A stretch of DNA of 64,000 bases from Clostridium cavendishii DSM 21758 (lineage in GTDB: Bacteria; Bacillota; Clostridia; Clostridiales; Clostridiaceae), in the NCBI RefSeq assembly GCF_900141845.1, contig NZ_FQZB01000014.1:142883-206882 (forward strand), written 5' to 3'. Shown piece by piece: positions 15,385 to 25,236 of this stretch. The position numbers were made by a program, and so were the translations under genes. A model generated the notes under the pieces. It saw nothing but the letters and a program-made list of their open reading frames with translations, did not search any database and had not been told where the DNA came from. Every line of letters starts with the position of its first letter. Positions within the stretch are counted from its first letter, which is position 1.

Positions 15385-17577
15385 CTAAAACGCTATACTT
15401 TGTTTTATTGGTATATTGTACCTACCTGTTTTTCTTACCTTTGGATCCATAAACTCTAAATTAAAAAATAAATATTTTATACTTGCATTACCTGTTGCAT
15501 TTATTACTGTATATTGATTTTCTAAATCAAAGCTTGAATTTTCTTTCTTCATATTCAATTGAATTATATCCTTTATTTTTCCTAATGTTTCATCTTTTGA
15601 TTGTAACAATAAGAATACTCTTAAATAGTCACTATAAATTGTGCTTAACAAAGCTTCTTTCCCTGTTAAATTATCAAAACTATCAAGAGTTTGTTGATCT
15701 TTATCAAGAACCTTTTTGGAAACCCACAGATCATGAGATTTTATAAGAGGTACCTTATGTCCCTTTAATAACCAATCCATATCCAATTTACTTTCATACG
15801 CAACCCAAGCTGCTGTATATAATGCTTTTAACCACGTTGGATTTACTGGTATCCCAAAGAATGCTAATGCAGTTGTTGTAGCTATTGCCATTTCTTCTAT
15901 TAACCTTCTACATTCGCTTATATTTCTTATTGATATTGAATTTACTAATACCCTTGTTGCATATATCTTCCACCAATTTATTTTGCCGTTACTTTCGTCA
16001 GAATCTCTTCCTGATATTATATATTCTATTTCATAATCTAATCCTGAGTTTTCATTTGTTACCATCATTGGTATCCTAAACTTCTTAGTGATATCATCTC
16101 CTACTACCCTATCTTTAAACTTTGTCATTACATATTCATTTATATATAAGGTATTTCTAAGATTCATAAGATCTTGTTCTAGACTACTGAAATCCCCCAT
16201 ATAACCCAATGATTGCTTCATCCCTGAATTATCACTTCCTGAAAAGTTTTCTAATTCTTTTATAAAGTCTTGAGTATTTTTATTTTGAGATGGTAACTTA
16301 AATGATTTATCTATACTCTTCTTAGATTTACTATCTTCTTCCTTAGTATTATCCTTTGCATTATCGTCATCTTTCTTAAGCTGTTCTCCCATAGCTTTTT
16401 TATCCGCTTCTTTTTGAGAACGGTTTTCTTCATAATCTAATTGTTTCAATGAATTATATTTATTTTTTATTCCTTCTTTTTCTTTAGCTAAATTCGCTTT
16501 TTCTTTTTCGTAATTCTCTCTCTCTCTCTCATAACTTTTCATCGCATTATCATATGCTTCTTCTCTTTTATTATAGTCCTCATCACTTTCATCCTTGCCC
16601 TTACTAGGACTTTCAGGTGGCTTTACCTTACTCCACTCTTCATCTAACTTTGCTTCTCTTTCTTTTACACTCTTTATTGCTTGCTCTATTTCATTAATGA
16701 CTTTTTCATTTTCTTCCATTATCTTTAAGTTTTTCTTTATTCCTTCATCAGCCTTTGATTCAAATATTTTCTCATACTCTTTAAATTCTTTATCAAAACC
16801 ACTTTTTATTTTATCCTTACTTACACCTGTCTTCCCATCTGTAGCTCCTCCAGGTATATCTTTTACACTATTTTTATAAGCTTCATACTGTGGCCTTGCA
16901 TCCTTTAATTTCTTTTCAAAGTTTTCTATCTTTGTTTTTAATTTTTTCATCTTATCTTTTGAATCATCTAAATTTTGAGTGTTATCAATATTTTTATCTG
17001 CTTTAACTGATTTAATCAAATCGTCAACTTCTTTTCCGTCATTAGCTATCTTATCTAGTTCCTTGTCTATACTTTTCATTTCTTTATCAAGTTCTTCTTT
17101 TTCTTCTAAAGTCTTTTTATATTTACCCATGCCTTTAAATATATCTAACTTCTCTATAATTCCTTCTAATATATTTATAGGGGCCCTATATTTCATTGCT
17201 TGTAATATTTGATCTTCCAAAACCTTGTTTTGCTGCAATGGACCTGAAAAACCTAAGTTCAATGAATCTATGTTGTAATTGTACAAATCTGTATAATCTC
17301 CTGAACTTTTATCAGGAACTAAATTCATCATTGCTATGTTTTTTACTTCTTCTCCAAGATTTCCATCACCTTTATCATAAGCAAATAGTTCGTACCTTTG
17401 CTTTAAAGGTTTATTGTATGAAGCTAGGGCAGATTCCAAGCCATTTTGTACTGCTCTATTGACTTGGGCATCTGCCGTTCTCATTCTTGCTCCATCAACA
17501 AGTCCACCTATTAAGCTTACTACTATAACTATTATTAAACTTAAAAATACTGTTATGGACCCATTTTTTTTATACAC
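15385..17577 (-). CDS. TadG-like minor pilin with DUF5702, long coiled coil
   Basis: 730 residues. Start GTG at 17577 behind GAGGGGG. The N-terminus MYKKNG|SITVFLSLIIVIVV is a prepilin-type signal and membrane helix, followed by GLVDGARMRTADAQVNRAVQ, typical of DUF5702/TadG-like proteins of Firmicutes Tad loci. Residues about 140-420 are highly charged and predicted coiled coil (EKEELDKEMKSIDKELDKI, KREEAYDNAMKSYERERE). The C-terminal part has folded segments such as NWWKIYATRVLVNSISIRN and ends IPIKQSIAF. It is likely a cell-envelope-spanning subunit of the pilus. Fragments of its end are repeated at 14262 and 13380. Confidence 0.85.
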   Translation of the reverse strand: MYKKNGSITVFLSLIIVIVVSLIGGLVDGARMRTADAQVNRAVQNGLESALASYNKPLKQRYELFAYDKGDGNLGEEVKNIAMMNLVPDKSSGDYTDLYNYNIDSLNLGFSGPLQQNKVLEDQILQAMKYRAPINILEGIIEKLDIFKGMGKYKKTLEEKEELDKEMKSIDKELDKIANDGKEVDDLIKSVKADKNIDNTQNLDDSKDKMKKLKTKIENFEKKLKDARPQYEAYKNSVKDIPGGATDGKTGVSKDKIKSGFDKEFKEYEKIFESKADEGIKKNLKIMEENEKVINEIEQAIKSVKEREAKLDEEWSKVKPPESPSKGKDESDEDYNKREEAYDNAMKSYERERENYEKEKANLAKEKEGIKNKYNSLKQLDYEENRSQKEADKKAMGEQLKKDDDNAKDNTKEEDSKSKKSIDKSFKLPSQNKNTQDFIKELENFSGSDNSGMKQSLGYMGDFSSLEQDLMNLRNTLYINEYVMTKFKDRVVGDDITKKFRIPMMVTNENSGLDYEIEYIISGRDSDESNGKINWWKIYATRVLVNSISIRNISECRRLIEEMAIATTTALAFFGIPVNPTWLKALYTAAWVAYESKLDMDWLLKGHKVPLIKSHDLWVSKKVLDKDQQTLDSFDNLTGKEALLSTIYSDYLRVFLLLQSKDETLGKIKDIIQLNMKKENSSFDLENQYTVINATGNASIKYLFFNLEFMDPKVRKTGRYNIPIKQSIAF

Positions 17578-17605
17578 TTTTCCCCCTCTTTCTTATTCAT
17601 TTACC

Positions 17606-18235
17606 CTACTTTACAAACTGCTCAAAATCATTCAATAATTTGTTCATTTTATTTGTAAAAGCGGTAAAATTATCTCCTAGTTTTATATCATTCCTAAACT
17701 TAACATCTTCCCAAACATCTACCATTACATCAATATTTCTTGTAAATTCCACCGGATTGTTTATAACTGACTCTACATATACTTCATCTTTTATAGGCTT
17801 AGTTATTCCTATTATCTTAAATAATCCTCCAAAAGGAACCCCATAATCTATAGTAACCTTTGCCTTTAATTTCCTATATATAATATAATTTGAAGTATCT
17901 AATTCAGGTGTTATTTTTACCCCATTTGCTAATAAACAATTACCTATATCACTTTTAATATAGCCTCCAACTGTTGCTTTTTTCTTGTTTGATTCAAAAT
18001 CATATAAGGCATTTCCTCCTGAAGTATATGCTCCTGTCTTAAAATCAATATTAGTCTTAGACCAATATATAGTTGCTTTATCTAGGTTTTTATTAACTAA
18101 TGCTACACCCACAGTTCTGTTGTATAGCATTGCTGCAATAAAACAAATAAATATTATGAATACTAAAACTATAGGAAATATAAATGCCATTTCTACTGTC
18201 ATACTACCTTTTTTGCTTTTTGTAACATCTCTCAT
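17606..18235 (-). CDS. tadE: TadE-like minor pilin
   Basis: 209 residues. The signal is RDVTKSKKG|SMTVEMAFIFPIVLVFIIF with Glu at +5, as in TadE/TadF proteins, then an extracellular domain with NRTVGVALVNKNLDKA and YIIYRKLKAKVTIDYGVPF. It lies nine bases after the Flp pilin gene and 28 bases before the DUF5702 gene. Expected to be processed by the A24 peptidases at 9719/10244 and to act as a minor pilin in assembly. No toxin tail is present, in contrast to 11647. Confidence 0.85.
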   Translation of the reverse strand: MRDVTKSKKGSMTVEMAFIFPIVLVFIIFICFIAAMLYNRTVGVALVNKNLDKATIYWSKTNIDFKTGAYTSGGNALYDFESNKKKATVGGYIKSDIGNCLLANGVKITPELDTSNYIIYRKLKAKVTIDYGVPFGGLFKIIGITKPIKDEVYVESVINNPVEFTRNIDVMVDVWEDVKFRNDIKLGDNFTAFTNKMNKLLNDFEQFVK

Positions 18236-18244
18236 ATTATTCTT

Positions 18245-18412
18245 TTAGATACCATCGCCATTTGTTTTTATTTTACCAAGTATTGATGTAACAAACTCTA
18301 CTATCTTAGTTTTAAATAATAATACAAGTGCTACTAATACTACTATTATAAGTACCAATTCTACAGTTCCCATACCTTCTTCTTCTTTTACTAATCTCTT
18401 TAAATAATTCAT
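18245..18412 (-). CDS. flp: Flp1-type major pilin
   Basis: 55-residue pilin: short basic leader MNYLKRLVKEEEG, predicted cleavage after Gly13, mature start MGTVELVLIIVVLVALVLLF with Glu at +5, then a short soluble tail FVTSILGKIKT. This is the Flp1-like pilin of clostridial Tad loci. The ribosome site GGAGGGG stands six bases before the ATG. It sits between tadC and tadE and is the likely main subunit of the fibre. Confidence 0.92.
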   Translation of the reverse strand: MNYLKRLVKEEEGMGTVELVLIIVVLVALVLLFKTKIVEFVTSILGKIKTNGDGI

Positions 18413-18435
18413 TTTAACCCCTCCATTTTTTTATT

Positions 18436-19305
18436 TTAAAATGCTGATAATTGTAATAACGCCGGTGTAAGTATTACAATAAATACTGCTATAAGCATCA
18501 ATATCATAGGAAAAAGTAATTTAGTAGATGCTTCTTCCCCCTTTTGTTTAGCCATGTTTTTTCTTCCTTCCCAACACTCAAAAGAAAGTTTATTAAGCAT
18601 AACAACTATATCAGCAGAACCCCTATTCATATTCTGCATTATTATAGTTGAAAATTTTGTTATCTCTTGTACCTTAGTTCTTCTTGATAAGTCTCTTAAT
18701 GATATCTCTAAGCCTTTGTTTCCCTTCATATCTAAATAAGTTTTTTTCATCTCATGATATAAAACTGATTCTTTGTTATTCCTATTTACTATTCTTCCCC
18801 AAGCGTTATCTATAGTTAATCCAGCATTTATAAGAAGCGAAAGTTTACTTAAAAATTCTGGAAACTCATACCTTATATTTCTAGATCTTTTTTCAAAGTT
18901 TTTGCTTAAGTTACTATCCATCAAAAAATAGGCTCCTCCACATGCTACTGGTCCTAATGCTAACATTAATGGACTAAACTCTCCATTTGTTAACATTAAT
19001 AAATATACAGCTGCCCAAGCTAATAACATACATAAACTTTTATTTGCCTCATATATTCTTAGATTTGCATTTCCTTCCATTCCATAAATAGAAATCATTT
19101 TTGCATAAACTTCTTTATTTATCTTCTTAAAATTAGCTATACCTATAATATCTACTATTACAAATCCAATAGGTAAGAATTCTCTTAATGCATATTGTGA
19201 TTTATCAATATCTTTAATATTTTCTTTATAGCCTTTTTTACTTCCCATAGAATAAAGTACCACTATAACAATCATAACTATAACAAATGGTATACCAGCT
19301 ATCAT
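18436..19305 (-). CDS. tadC: Tad inner-membrane platform protein TadC
   Basis: 289-residue membrane protein of the type II secretion F family. It has N-terminal hydrophobic segments, the cytoplasmic part FPEFLSKLSLLINAGLTIDNA (family hallmark), and a C-terminal helix pair ending FPMILMLIAVFIVILTPALL. With TadB it forms the platform that TadA drives during pilin extraction. It starts two bases after tadB ends. Confidence 0.9.
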   Translation of the reverse strand: MIAGIPFVIVMIVIVVLYSMGSKKGYKENIKDIDKSQYALREFLPIGFVIVDIIGIANFKKINKEVYAKMISIYGMEGNANLRIYEANKSLCMLLAWAAVYLLMLTNGEFSPLMLALGPVACGGAYFLMDSNLSKNFEKRSRNIRYEFPEFLSKLSLLINAGLTIDNAWGRIVNRNNKESVLYHEMKKTYLDMKGNKGLEISLRDLSRRTKVQEITKFSTIIMQNMNRGSADIVVMLNKLSFECWEGRKNMAKQKGEEASTKLLFPMILMLIAVFIVILTPALLQLSAF

Positions 19306-19307
19306 AT

Positions 19308-20270
19308 TTACACCTCTATATTCATAATTTTCTTAGCTATAAAGTTAGCTATAAGTATTACTATAAGAGCAGCAGTACAAGCTATTCTTCCAGATATCGA
19401 ACTTAATGGTGCCATAAAGTCTGGTGCTGATACTCTTAGAAAAAGAACTAATGCTATTGGTATTATTGATAAAACCTTTGCTTCAAACTTCTTACCTGCT
19501 ATTAAGGTTTCTATTTCTTGCTTTATTTCTATTTTGTCACCTATTATTTGAGAAGAGTTTCTTATAACTTCTTTTAAGTTACCGCCTGTTCTTGTACAAG
19601 AGGTAAAAATATCTGCAAATGTTTCTACATCCTCTAGCCCACTTCTAACAGCTAAATCTTCTAAAGATTCTTCTATTGTTTCATTTCTATCAATTCTTCT
19701 TATGATATATTGAAGTTCTTCTAATATAAAACATTCTTTATCCTCTTCGTATATTATTTTCAAGTCATTATAACTATCTTTAAAAGCCATAGGTACAGCT
19801 TTACCTGCTGTCAAAGATGACGATATTGCATATAATGCTTCTTTGAATTGTACTAATAACTTGCTTTTTCTTTGTCGTATTATATTCTTTTTTTTGAATT
19901 TTGGGTAAATAAAACCAATCAAACTTATAGCTATAGCCCATGGTATACTATAATAGAATATATATCCTACCCCAAAACAAACAGCCATAGCTAGAAGGGA
20001 CCACATTATATATTCTTGAAATTTCATATCATAAAAAGAATAATTTGGTAATAACCCGTTCCATTCAGGCTTCTTACTTTTCTTTTTTTCTTTTTTAGGT
20101 TTCTTTTTCTCCTTTTTGTCATCATTGTTATTTTCTATTAGTTCTTCAGTTTCTTCTTCTATTACCTCATATTCATATTGATTTTTTCTCTTTACAACCA
20201 ATATTACTATAACGAAAATAGTAGCTATCACAAGTAAAGTAGCTATTAATATAATGATGGTACTGCTCAT
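19308..20270 (-). CDS. tadB: Tad inner-membrane platform protein TadB
   Basis: 320 residues: N-terminal helix, Lys/Glu-rich cytoplasmic stretch (EKKKPKKEKKKSKK near 50-70), two more helices, the T2SSF domain with FKEALYAISSSLTAGKAVP and GNLKEVIRNSSQIIGDKIE, and C-terminal helices. Partner of TadC. GGGGGAG precedes the ATG. It lies 12 bases after tadA. Confidence 0.9.
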   Translation of the reverse strand: MSSTIIILIATLLVIATIFVIVILVVKRKNQYEYEVIEEETEELIENNNDDKKEKKKPKKEKKKSKKPEWNGLLPNYSFYDMKFQEYIMWSLLAMAVCFGVGYIFYYSIPWAIAISLIGFIYPKFKKKNIIRQRKSKLLVQFKEALYAISSSLTAGKAVPMAFKDSYNDLKIIYEEDKECFILEELQYIIRRIDRNETIEESLEDLAVRSGLEDVETFADIFTSCTRTGGNLKEVIRNSSQIIGDKIEIKQEIETLIAGKKFEAKVLSIIPIALVLFLRVSAPDFMAPLSSISGRIACTAALIVILIANFIAKKIMNIEV

Positions 20271-20282
20271 TTTCTCCCCCTT

Positions 20283-21521
20283 TTATATTTCTGTACTTAA
20301 CCCTGCCATCTGGAATTTTTCAACATTTATCATCTTATTCTGTGTTCTCTTAAGACCACCTATGATTTTTCCATTTTCAGTTTCACCCTCTTCTTTAAAA
20401 GCATATAATGGATTTAAATGTATTCTTCCACCTTCATACCCAAGTACTTCTGTAATCTCTAATACCTTTCTACTCCTATCTCTTAATCTTCCTAAGTGAA
20501 CTATAATATCTATAGCTGAAGCTATCTGCTGTCTTATTGCATCTATAGGAAAACTTGCCCCACATAAAACCATTGTTTCTAATCTACTAAGCATATCACC
20601 AGTTGAGTTGGCATGTCCTGTTGATAATGAACCATCATGACCTGTATTCATGGCTTGAAGCATGTCTAATGCTTCTGCACCTCTGACTTCTCCTACAACT
20701 ATTCTATCTGGTCTCATTCTTAAGGATGACTTTATTAAATCTCTCATTGAGATTTGTCCTTTACCCTCAGTATTTGCATTTCTAGTCTCTAACCTTACTA
20801 AGTTATCAACATTTCTTATTTGAAGTTCTGCAGAGTCTTCTATAGTTATAACCCTTTCATCTCTTGGAATAAAGTTTGATAAAGCATTTAAAAAGGTTGT
20901 TTTACCTGACCCAGTTCCCCCACTTATAAATATATTAAATTTGGCTTTTACCATTCGTTCTAATACAACAGCTATATCTTCCGTTATAGATTTGAATTCT
21001 ATAAGCCTTTCTATTGTTACTGGTTTATCAGGGAATTTTCTTATTGTTATTATAGGCCCATTTAAAGCTATTGGTGGAAGAACTATGTTAACTCTGGAGC
21101 CATCTTTAAGCCTAGCATCTACTATAGGTGATGATTCATTTACTACTCTATTTACATCTGAAACTATTTTTTGTATAAGATTCTCTAGCTTTTTTTTATC
21201 TTCAAATACTGTATTTAATTTTGTTATCTCACCATTTTTTTCTACAAATATATTTTCTGGTCCATTTATCATTATTTCTGTAACTGTCTTATCATCAACT
21301 AATGGTTGTAATACATCTAACTTTCTTATAGAGTTATATACTACATTTACTAGTTCCATTTTTTCAGAAACACTTATTCCTAAACCCTTTGTTCTTTTAA
21401 AAACTTCTTTTGATATAATTTCTCTAGCTTCATCATCAGATATATCTCTTTGTATAAAGCTATCTTCCCTTGTTATTGCATTTACCTCATCAATTATTTT
21501 TTGTCTTATTTCTTCATCCAT
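20283..21521 (-). CDS. tadA: Tad secretion ATPase TadA/CpaF
   Basis: Hexameric ATPase powering pilus assembly. 412 residues from the ATG at 21521, chosen because AGGTGA lies five bases before it; a GTG three codons upstream abuts the previous stop codon. Walker A ISGGTGSGKTTFLNAL, Asp box EDSAELQ, Walker B MRPDRIVVGEVRG and His box DGSLSTGHANS are all intact. The N-terminal part has LDVLQPLVDDKTVTEIMING, characteristic of CpaF. Confidence 0.95.
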   Translation of the reverse strand: MDEEIRQKIIDEVNAITREDSFIQRDISDDEAREIISKEVFKRTKGLGISVSEKMELVNVVYNSIRKLDVLQPLVDDKTVTEIMINGPENIFVEKNGEITKLNTVFEDKKKLENLIQKIVSDVNRVVNESSPIVDARLKDGSRVNIVLPPIALNGPIITIRKFPDKPVTIERLIEFKSITEDIAVVLERMVKAKFNIFISGGTGSGKTTFLNALSNFIPRDERVITIEDSAELQIRNVDNLVRLETRNANTEGKGQISMRDLIKSSLRMRPDRIVVGEVRGAEALDMLQAMNTGHDGSLSTGHANSTGDMLSRLETMVLCGASFPIDAIRQQIASAIDIIVHLGRLRDRSRKVLEITEVLGYEGGRIHLNPLYAFKEEGETENGKIIGGLKRTQNKMINVEKFQMAGLSTEI

Positions 21522-21530
21522 AAAGCTCAC

Positions 21531-22616
21531 CTACACTAATCTTAATTTTAATATAATATCTTGAATGGCTCTTGTAATATTTATATTTTCTTCTATTCCT
21601 TGTTCACCTGTTATACTTAATTTAATATCATAAGGAATAGCTTGTTCTATAGCTTTATGTTCTCTTTCTATAACACTAGGTATAGTATATTCAACATCTG
21701 TTCGTGCCTTATTTATTAATATATAATAGTTATCCATATTGTTTATATTATTCAAAAATATGTTAGTCTTAATAGTAGATGAACTGTCTTTTCCTATAGG
21801 AAATACTATATGATTTGATGAATTTAATATCATCTTATATTGTGAGTTAAATTTTGAACTTGTATCTACTATTATATAGTTAAACATTTTTAAATCTAAC
21901 AAACTCTCAAGCATAAATTTTATATCATCTTTATCTAAATCTTCTATATCTAAAATACTTTCAGTTGGTGAAAAATATCTTATTGATGATGATTCATCCT
22001 TTAAGGAAAAGTCTACAAATTTCTTTCTTATATTATTATTTCTTTCTTTTATAGCAAAGATAAAGTCTGATAGGCCTGTTTCTTCCTCACAATTAAAATA
22101 CAGTTCTGTTGATTGTACATCTTCAAGATTTAAATATAATACATCTAATCCTCTACTTGCTAACTCTTTACATAAACTTACTGCTAAAGTAGTTTTGCCA
22201 ATTCCTCCGATTGGTGAATATACTGTTAATATTTTTGTACTTGTATGGTTTGAAACTACCCTTTCCAAGTTTTCTGGGCTTTGTTCTGCATATGCCTTAA
22301 TTATGATTTCATATAACATAGAACCAGGTGTATATTTATTTATTAATGGATAATTCTCGAATACTCCTGCTTCTTTTGCTTCACCTAAAATAACCTTAGA
22401 CTTTATATTATATTTTTTTATTTCATCAAAATATAAATCTTTATTTATAAGAACAATATCTATCCTTTTACCTGACTTTAGGTAATCCATAGCATATTCT
22501 TTGTTTGAAAACCCTGTTATATAGAATTTATCTCCATAATTATTATTAAAGTAAGTACTAACCCCTTTTATATATCTTTCATCATAATCAACTATTACCA
22601 AATTTATTTTTGCCAT
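21531..22616 (-). CDS. CpaE/TadZ-type ParA-like ATPase
   Basis: 361 residues. The N-terminal receiver-like domain (INLVIVDYDERYIKGVSTYF) lacks a clear phosphorylation set. A ParA/MinD-type ATPase follows with the deviant Walker A YSPIGGIGKTTLAVSL near residue 135 and IIVDTSSKFN as Walker B. TadZ/CpaE places the Tad machine in the cell, often at a pole. Its start overlaps the PP2C stop codon by one base, so the two are translationally coupled. Confidence 0.88.
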   Translation of the reverse strand: MAKINLVIVDYDERYIKGVSTYFNNNYGDKFYITGFSNKEYAMDYLKSGKRIDIVLINKDLYFDEIKKYNIKSKVILGEAKEAGVFENYPLINKYTPGSMLYEIIIKAYAEQSPENLERVVSNHTSTKILTVYSPIGGIGKTTLAVSLCKELASRGLDVLYLNLEDVQSTELYFNCEEETGLSDFIFAIKERNNNIRKKFVDFSLKDESSSIRYFSPTESILDIEDLDKDDIKFMLESLLDLKMFNYIIVDTSSKFNSQYKMILNSSNHIVFPIGKDSSSTIKTNIFLNNINNMDNYYILINKARTDVEYTIPSVIEREHKAIEQAIPYDIKLSITGEQGIEENINITRAIQDIILKLRLV

Positions 22617-23443
22617 TATTCACGCCTCCTTATAAGCCTACTAAAAATATTTTCTTTTTCTCTTCTTCCTTCTATTATTACTAGGATTAAGGAAATATTA
22701 TCTCTTTCTTTTCTATTTTTAACAGTTTGAACCATATTAATAGCTAAATCTTGTACTTCAGTATCATAATCTTCACTCTTTAATAATTTATCCAGCTCTA
22801 TTTTCATCTCTTTTTCATTAAATTTGTTATAAAATCCATCACTACATAATAAAAAAGCCGCACTTTGTCCTATTTCTCCTATTTTCTTATAAACTACTAT
22901 ATTCTCTTTTGCGCCTACACACTGTAAAAGTATGTTTTTCATTTTGCTATTTTTTGCTTCTTCTATTGTCATCTCTTTATTTTTCACTTTCATTGCAACA
23001 TAAGAATCGTCTTCTGTTTCTTGTATTACACGCTTGTCTACTCTATATATCCTTGAATCTCCAACATTAACTATGTAATATTTATTTCCAGATATAAATA
23101 GAGCTGTTACAGTGGTTCCTATTTTACTATTTATCTCTTTTGAATATTTATATATTCTTCTATTTGCCCTTAACAATGTTTCTTCTAAGGATTCTATTAT
23201 GTCTTTATCTTCTTTTTTTATTAGATCTCCTACTTCATTTTCCCACCATTCTTTAAAGCATTTCACAGCACTTAGGCTAGCTATCTCCCCTTGAGATAAC
23301 CCACCTAATCCATCACAAACTAAGAAAAGTCCAAATTCTTTCCCTTTATAATCACCAATTTCAACTAACACACTATCTTGATTTGTAGTCTTTGTATTTC
23401 CTATGTCACTTGCTACTCCTACATGAAACTTTAGGTTATCCAT
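22616..23443 (-). CDS. PP2C-family Ser/Thr phosphatase
   Basis: 275 residues with the metal-binding PPM motifs ASDIGNTKTTNQDS, LFLVCDGLGGLSQGE, VNVGDSRIYRV and FLLCSDGFYN. Lies between the FHA gene and cpaE in the Tad operon. FHA domains bind phosphothreonine, so the pair suggests phospho-control of the pilus. No kinase gene is in the window. Confidence 0.92.
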   Translation of the reverse strand: MDNLKFHVGVASDIGNTKTTNQDSVLVEIGDYKGKEFGLFLVCDGLGGLSQGEIASLSAVKCFKEWWENEVGDLIKKEDKDIIESLEETLLRANRRIYKYSKEINSKIGTTVTALFISGNKYYIVNVGDSRIYRVDKRVIQETEDDSYVAMKVKNKEMTIEEAKNSKMKNILLQCVGAKENIVVYKKIGEIGQSAAFLLCSDGFYNKFNEKEMKIELDKLLKSEDYDTEVQDLAINMVQTVKNRKERDNISLILVIIEGRREKENIFSRLIRRRE

Positions 23444-23455
23444 AAATAAAACTCC

Positions 23456-25015
23456 TTAATAGAACTTAAAAATATATTTTTCATTTGCGAAAGCTACTAC
23501 ATCATTCTCCCTAAGTGGATATTCACTATTACTACTTAATCTTTCGCCATTTATGAAAGTTCCATTTTTAGAATTTAAATCTACTAATACATAAGTGTCT
23601 CCAACTTTGATTATTTCGGCATGTACCTTTCCTACTGCTTTATTTAATATTGTATAATCAACCTGTGAGCTTAATCTTCCTAATCTAAACCTATCTTTTG
23701 ATATATAGATTCTTTCAATTGCACCACCTTTATCTGCTAATAAAAATGGATAATTAGTACTTAATAACTCTGTCTCAAAAGCTGCCTCTGTTGATATTTC
23801 TCTTTTAGATAAATTTACTGATGGCGGATTGTTATTAACATTATTATTTGTATTATTATCTACATTGCTATTAATTTTTGCTTTCTTATCCTTTTTGTCT
23901 TTCTTATCTTTTTTATTATTTTGTATATCTTTTTCTTGTACACCCTTTACTTTTTTGCTTACCTTTACCTTTACTTTTTTCTTTTTATCTAAAGCTGATT
24001 TAGTAACTAGAAAGTCCAACGCTCCAACTAATAATACAGCTCCACCTTTTTCTGTTATTTCAAAATCAGTAATAAAAAGGAAGACGCTAACGCTTATTCC
24101 TATAAATAAAAGTTGCATTATTGCTGCAATTATTATATTTACTGTTTTATATACTTCTTTTACCTCTTCTACTACTTCTGTTTTAGTATTCCCTTTAGCA
24201 CCCTTCCCAACTTTAGAGGCTAATTTATTACTTGAGTTATTCTGTGGAGATGATGTACCTATATTTGAAGAATTATTTCCATTTTGTCTTTGTCTATCTA
24301 CTTGAGATATGCTGTTTGAACTATAATTTGAATTATTTAAACTATTCGAATTATAATTTAGATTTCCAGAATTTATGGCTTGTCTTGATTCAATAGGAGT
24401 ACTTATAGTTTCCTTAGGTCTATATGTTACTTGTTGACTTGAACTACTAAGCTCATCAGTCAAAAAACTGTGAAATTCTCTAATAGTTACCCCTTGTTTC
24501 TTTATATAGTTTAATATTTTTTGTATATAATTATCTGATGTTTCTTCTTCTATATTAGCATAGTCTACTATAATTGATTTTATTAAATTTTTAAAATCTA
24601 GATTAACATCGTCTATATAGTTTTTTTCTATTGGTAAATATACATACTTTATTGAATACTTTTCTTCATCAATAAATATCTTGTCTCCATCTAAAATATA
24701 ATTGTTACTTACTAAGTAGTGTTCCTCAGCTTCCAAAGCTCCTGTACATAAGTTATTTAAAACTTTTATAATTTTACTTTTGTTTAGTTTATTGTTAGAA
24801 AAAAATGTTTCTAGACTTACTAAACTTGTAGTATCATAAAACAATTGAATATCTAAATTAAATTGTCTTTTTTCTATACTTAATAAGCCTCCATCTTCTA
24901 GACTATTTATCATTTCTAATTGGAAGTCTATAATAGGCTCATTAGAAATAGTTGCAACTAGATAGCTTTTACTACTATTACTGTTACTTGAAAAATTAAT
25001 TAAGCTATTTACCAT
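23456..25015 (-). CDS. Membrane protein with C-terminal FHA domain (DUF6382-type N-terminus)
   Basis: 519 residues from the ATG at 25015, picked because GGAGGG lies seven bases before it; an in-frame ATG 14 codons upstream has no site. The N-terminal domain (about 1-190) resembles DUF6382, found ahead of FHA domains in Clostridia. An Asn/Ser-rich stretch follows, then two hydrophobic segments (IIIAAIMQLLFIGISVSVF), a Lys-rich loop, and an FHA domain with FRLGRLSSQVDY, VGKVHAEI and DLNSKNGTFINGERL. All core FHA residues are present. First gene of the Tad operon; it may read phosphorylated partners controlled by the PP2C enzyme next to it. Confidence 0.85.
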   Translation of the reverse strand: MVNSLINFSSNSNSSKSYLVATISNEPIIDFQLEMINSLEDGGLLSIEKRQFNLDIQLFYDTTSLVSLETFFSNNKLNKSKIIKVLNNLCTGALEAEEHYLVSNNYILDGDKIFIDEEKYSIKYVYLPIEKNYIDDVNLDFKNLIKSIIVDYANIEEETSDNYIQKILNYIKKQGVTIREFHSFLTDELSSSSQQVTYRPKETISTPIESRQAINSGNLNYNSNSLNNSNYSSNSISQVDRQRQNGNNSSNIGTSSPQNNSSNKLASKVGKGAKGNTKTEVVEEVKEVYKTVNIIIAAIMQLLFIGISVSVFLFITDFEITEKGGAVLLVGALDFLVTKSALDKKKKVKVKVSKKVKGVQEKDIQNNKKDKKDKKDKKAKINSNVDNNTNNNVNNNPPSVNLSKREISTEAAFETELLSTNYPFLLADKGGAIERIYISKDRFRLGRLSSQVDYTILNKAVGKVHAEIIKVGDTYVLVDLNSKNGTFINGERLSSNSEYPLRENDVVAFANEKYIFKFY

Positions 25016-25236
25016 AAAAAATCCCTCCATAATACTCTCTCCATTAAATTTTACCATTTATATTTTATTTTTACAATATATTAAAATTATGTATATGATA
25101 TCTTAATAATCTTCATTTTTCTATTTATTGAAAAACATTATAATTTTTTAACTTTAAAAGATTACTTATTCTTATATAATTAACTATATAGACAAAAAAA
25201 GATGAAGAATATTCCTTCACCTTCTTATCTATATAA

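Noticed and set aside
15385..17577. SMC-like or phage tape-measure protein because of the long coiled coil
   Set aside because: The prepilin-type N-terminus, the GLVDGARMRTADAQ signature and the Tad context fit DUF5702/TadG better.
23829..24305. Plus-strand open frame opposite the FHA gene
   Set aside because: Shadow of the Lys/Asn-rich stretch on the coding strand; no ribosome site.
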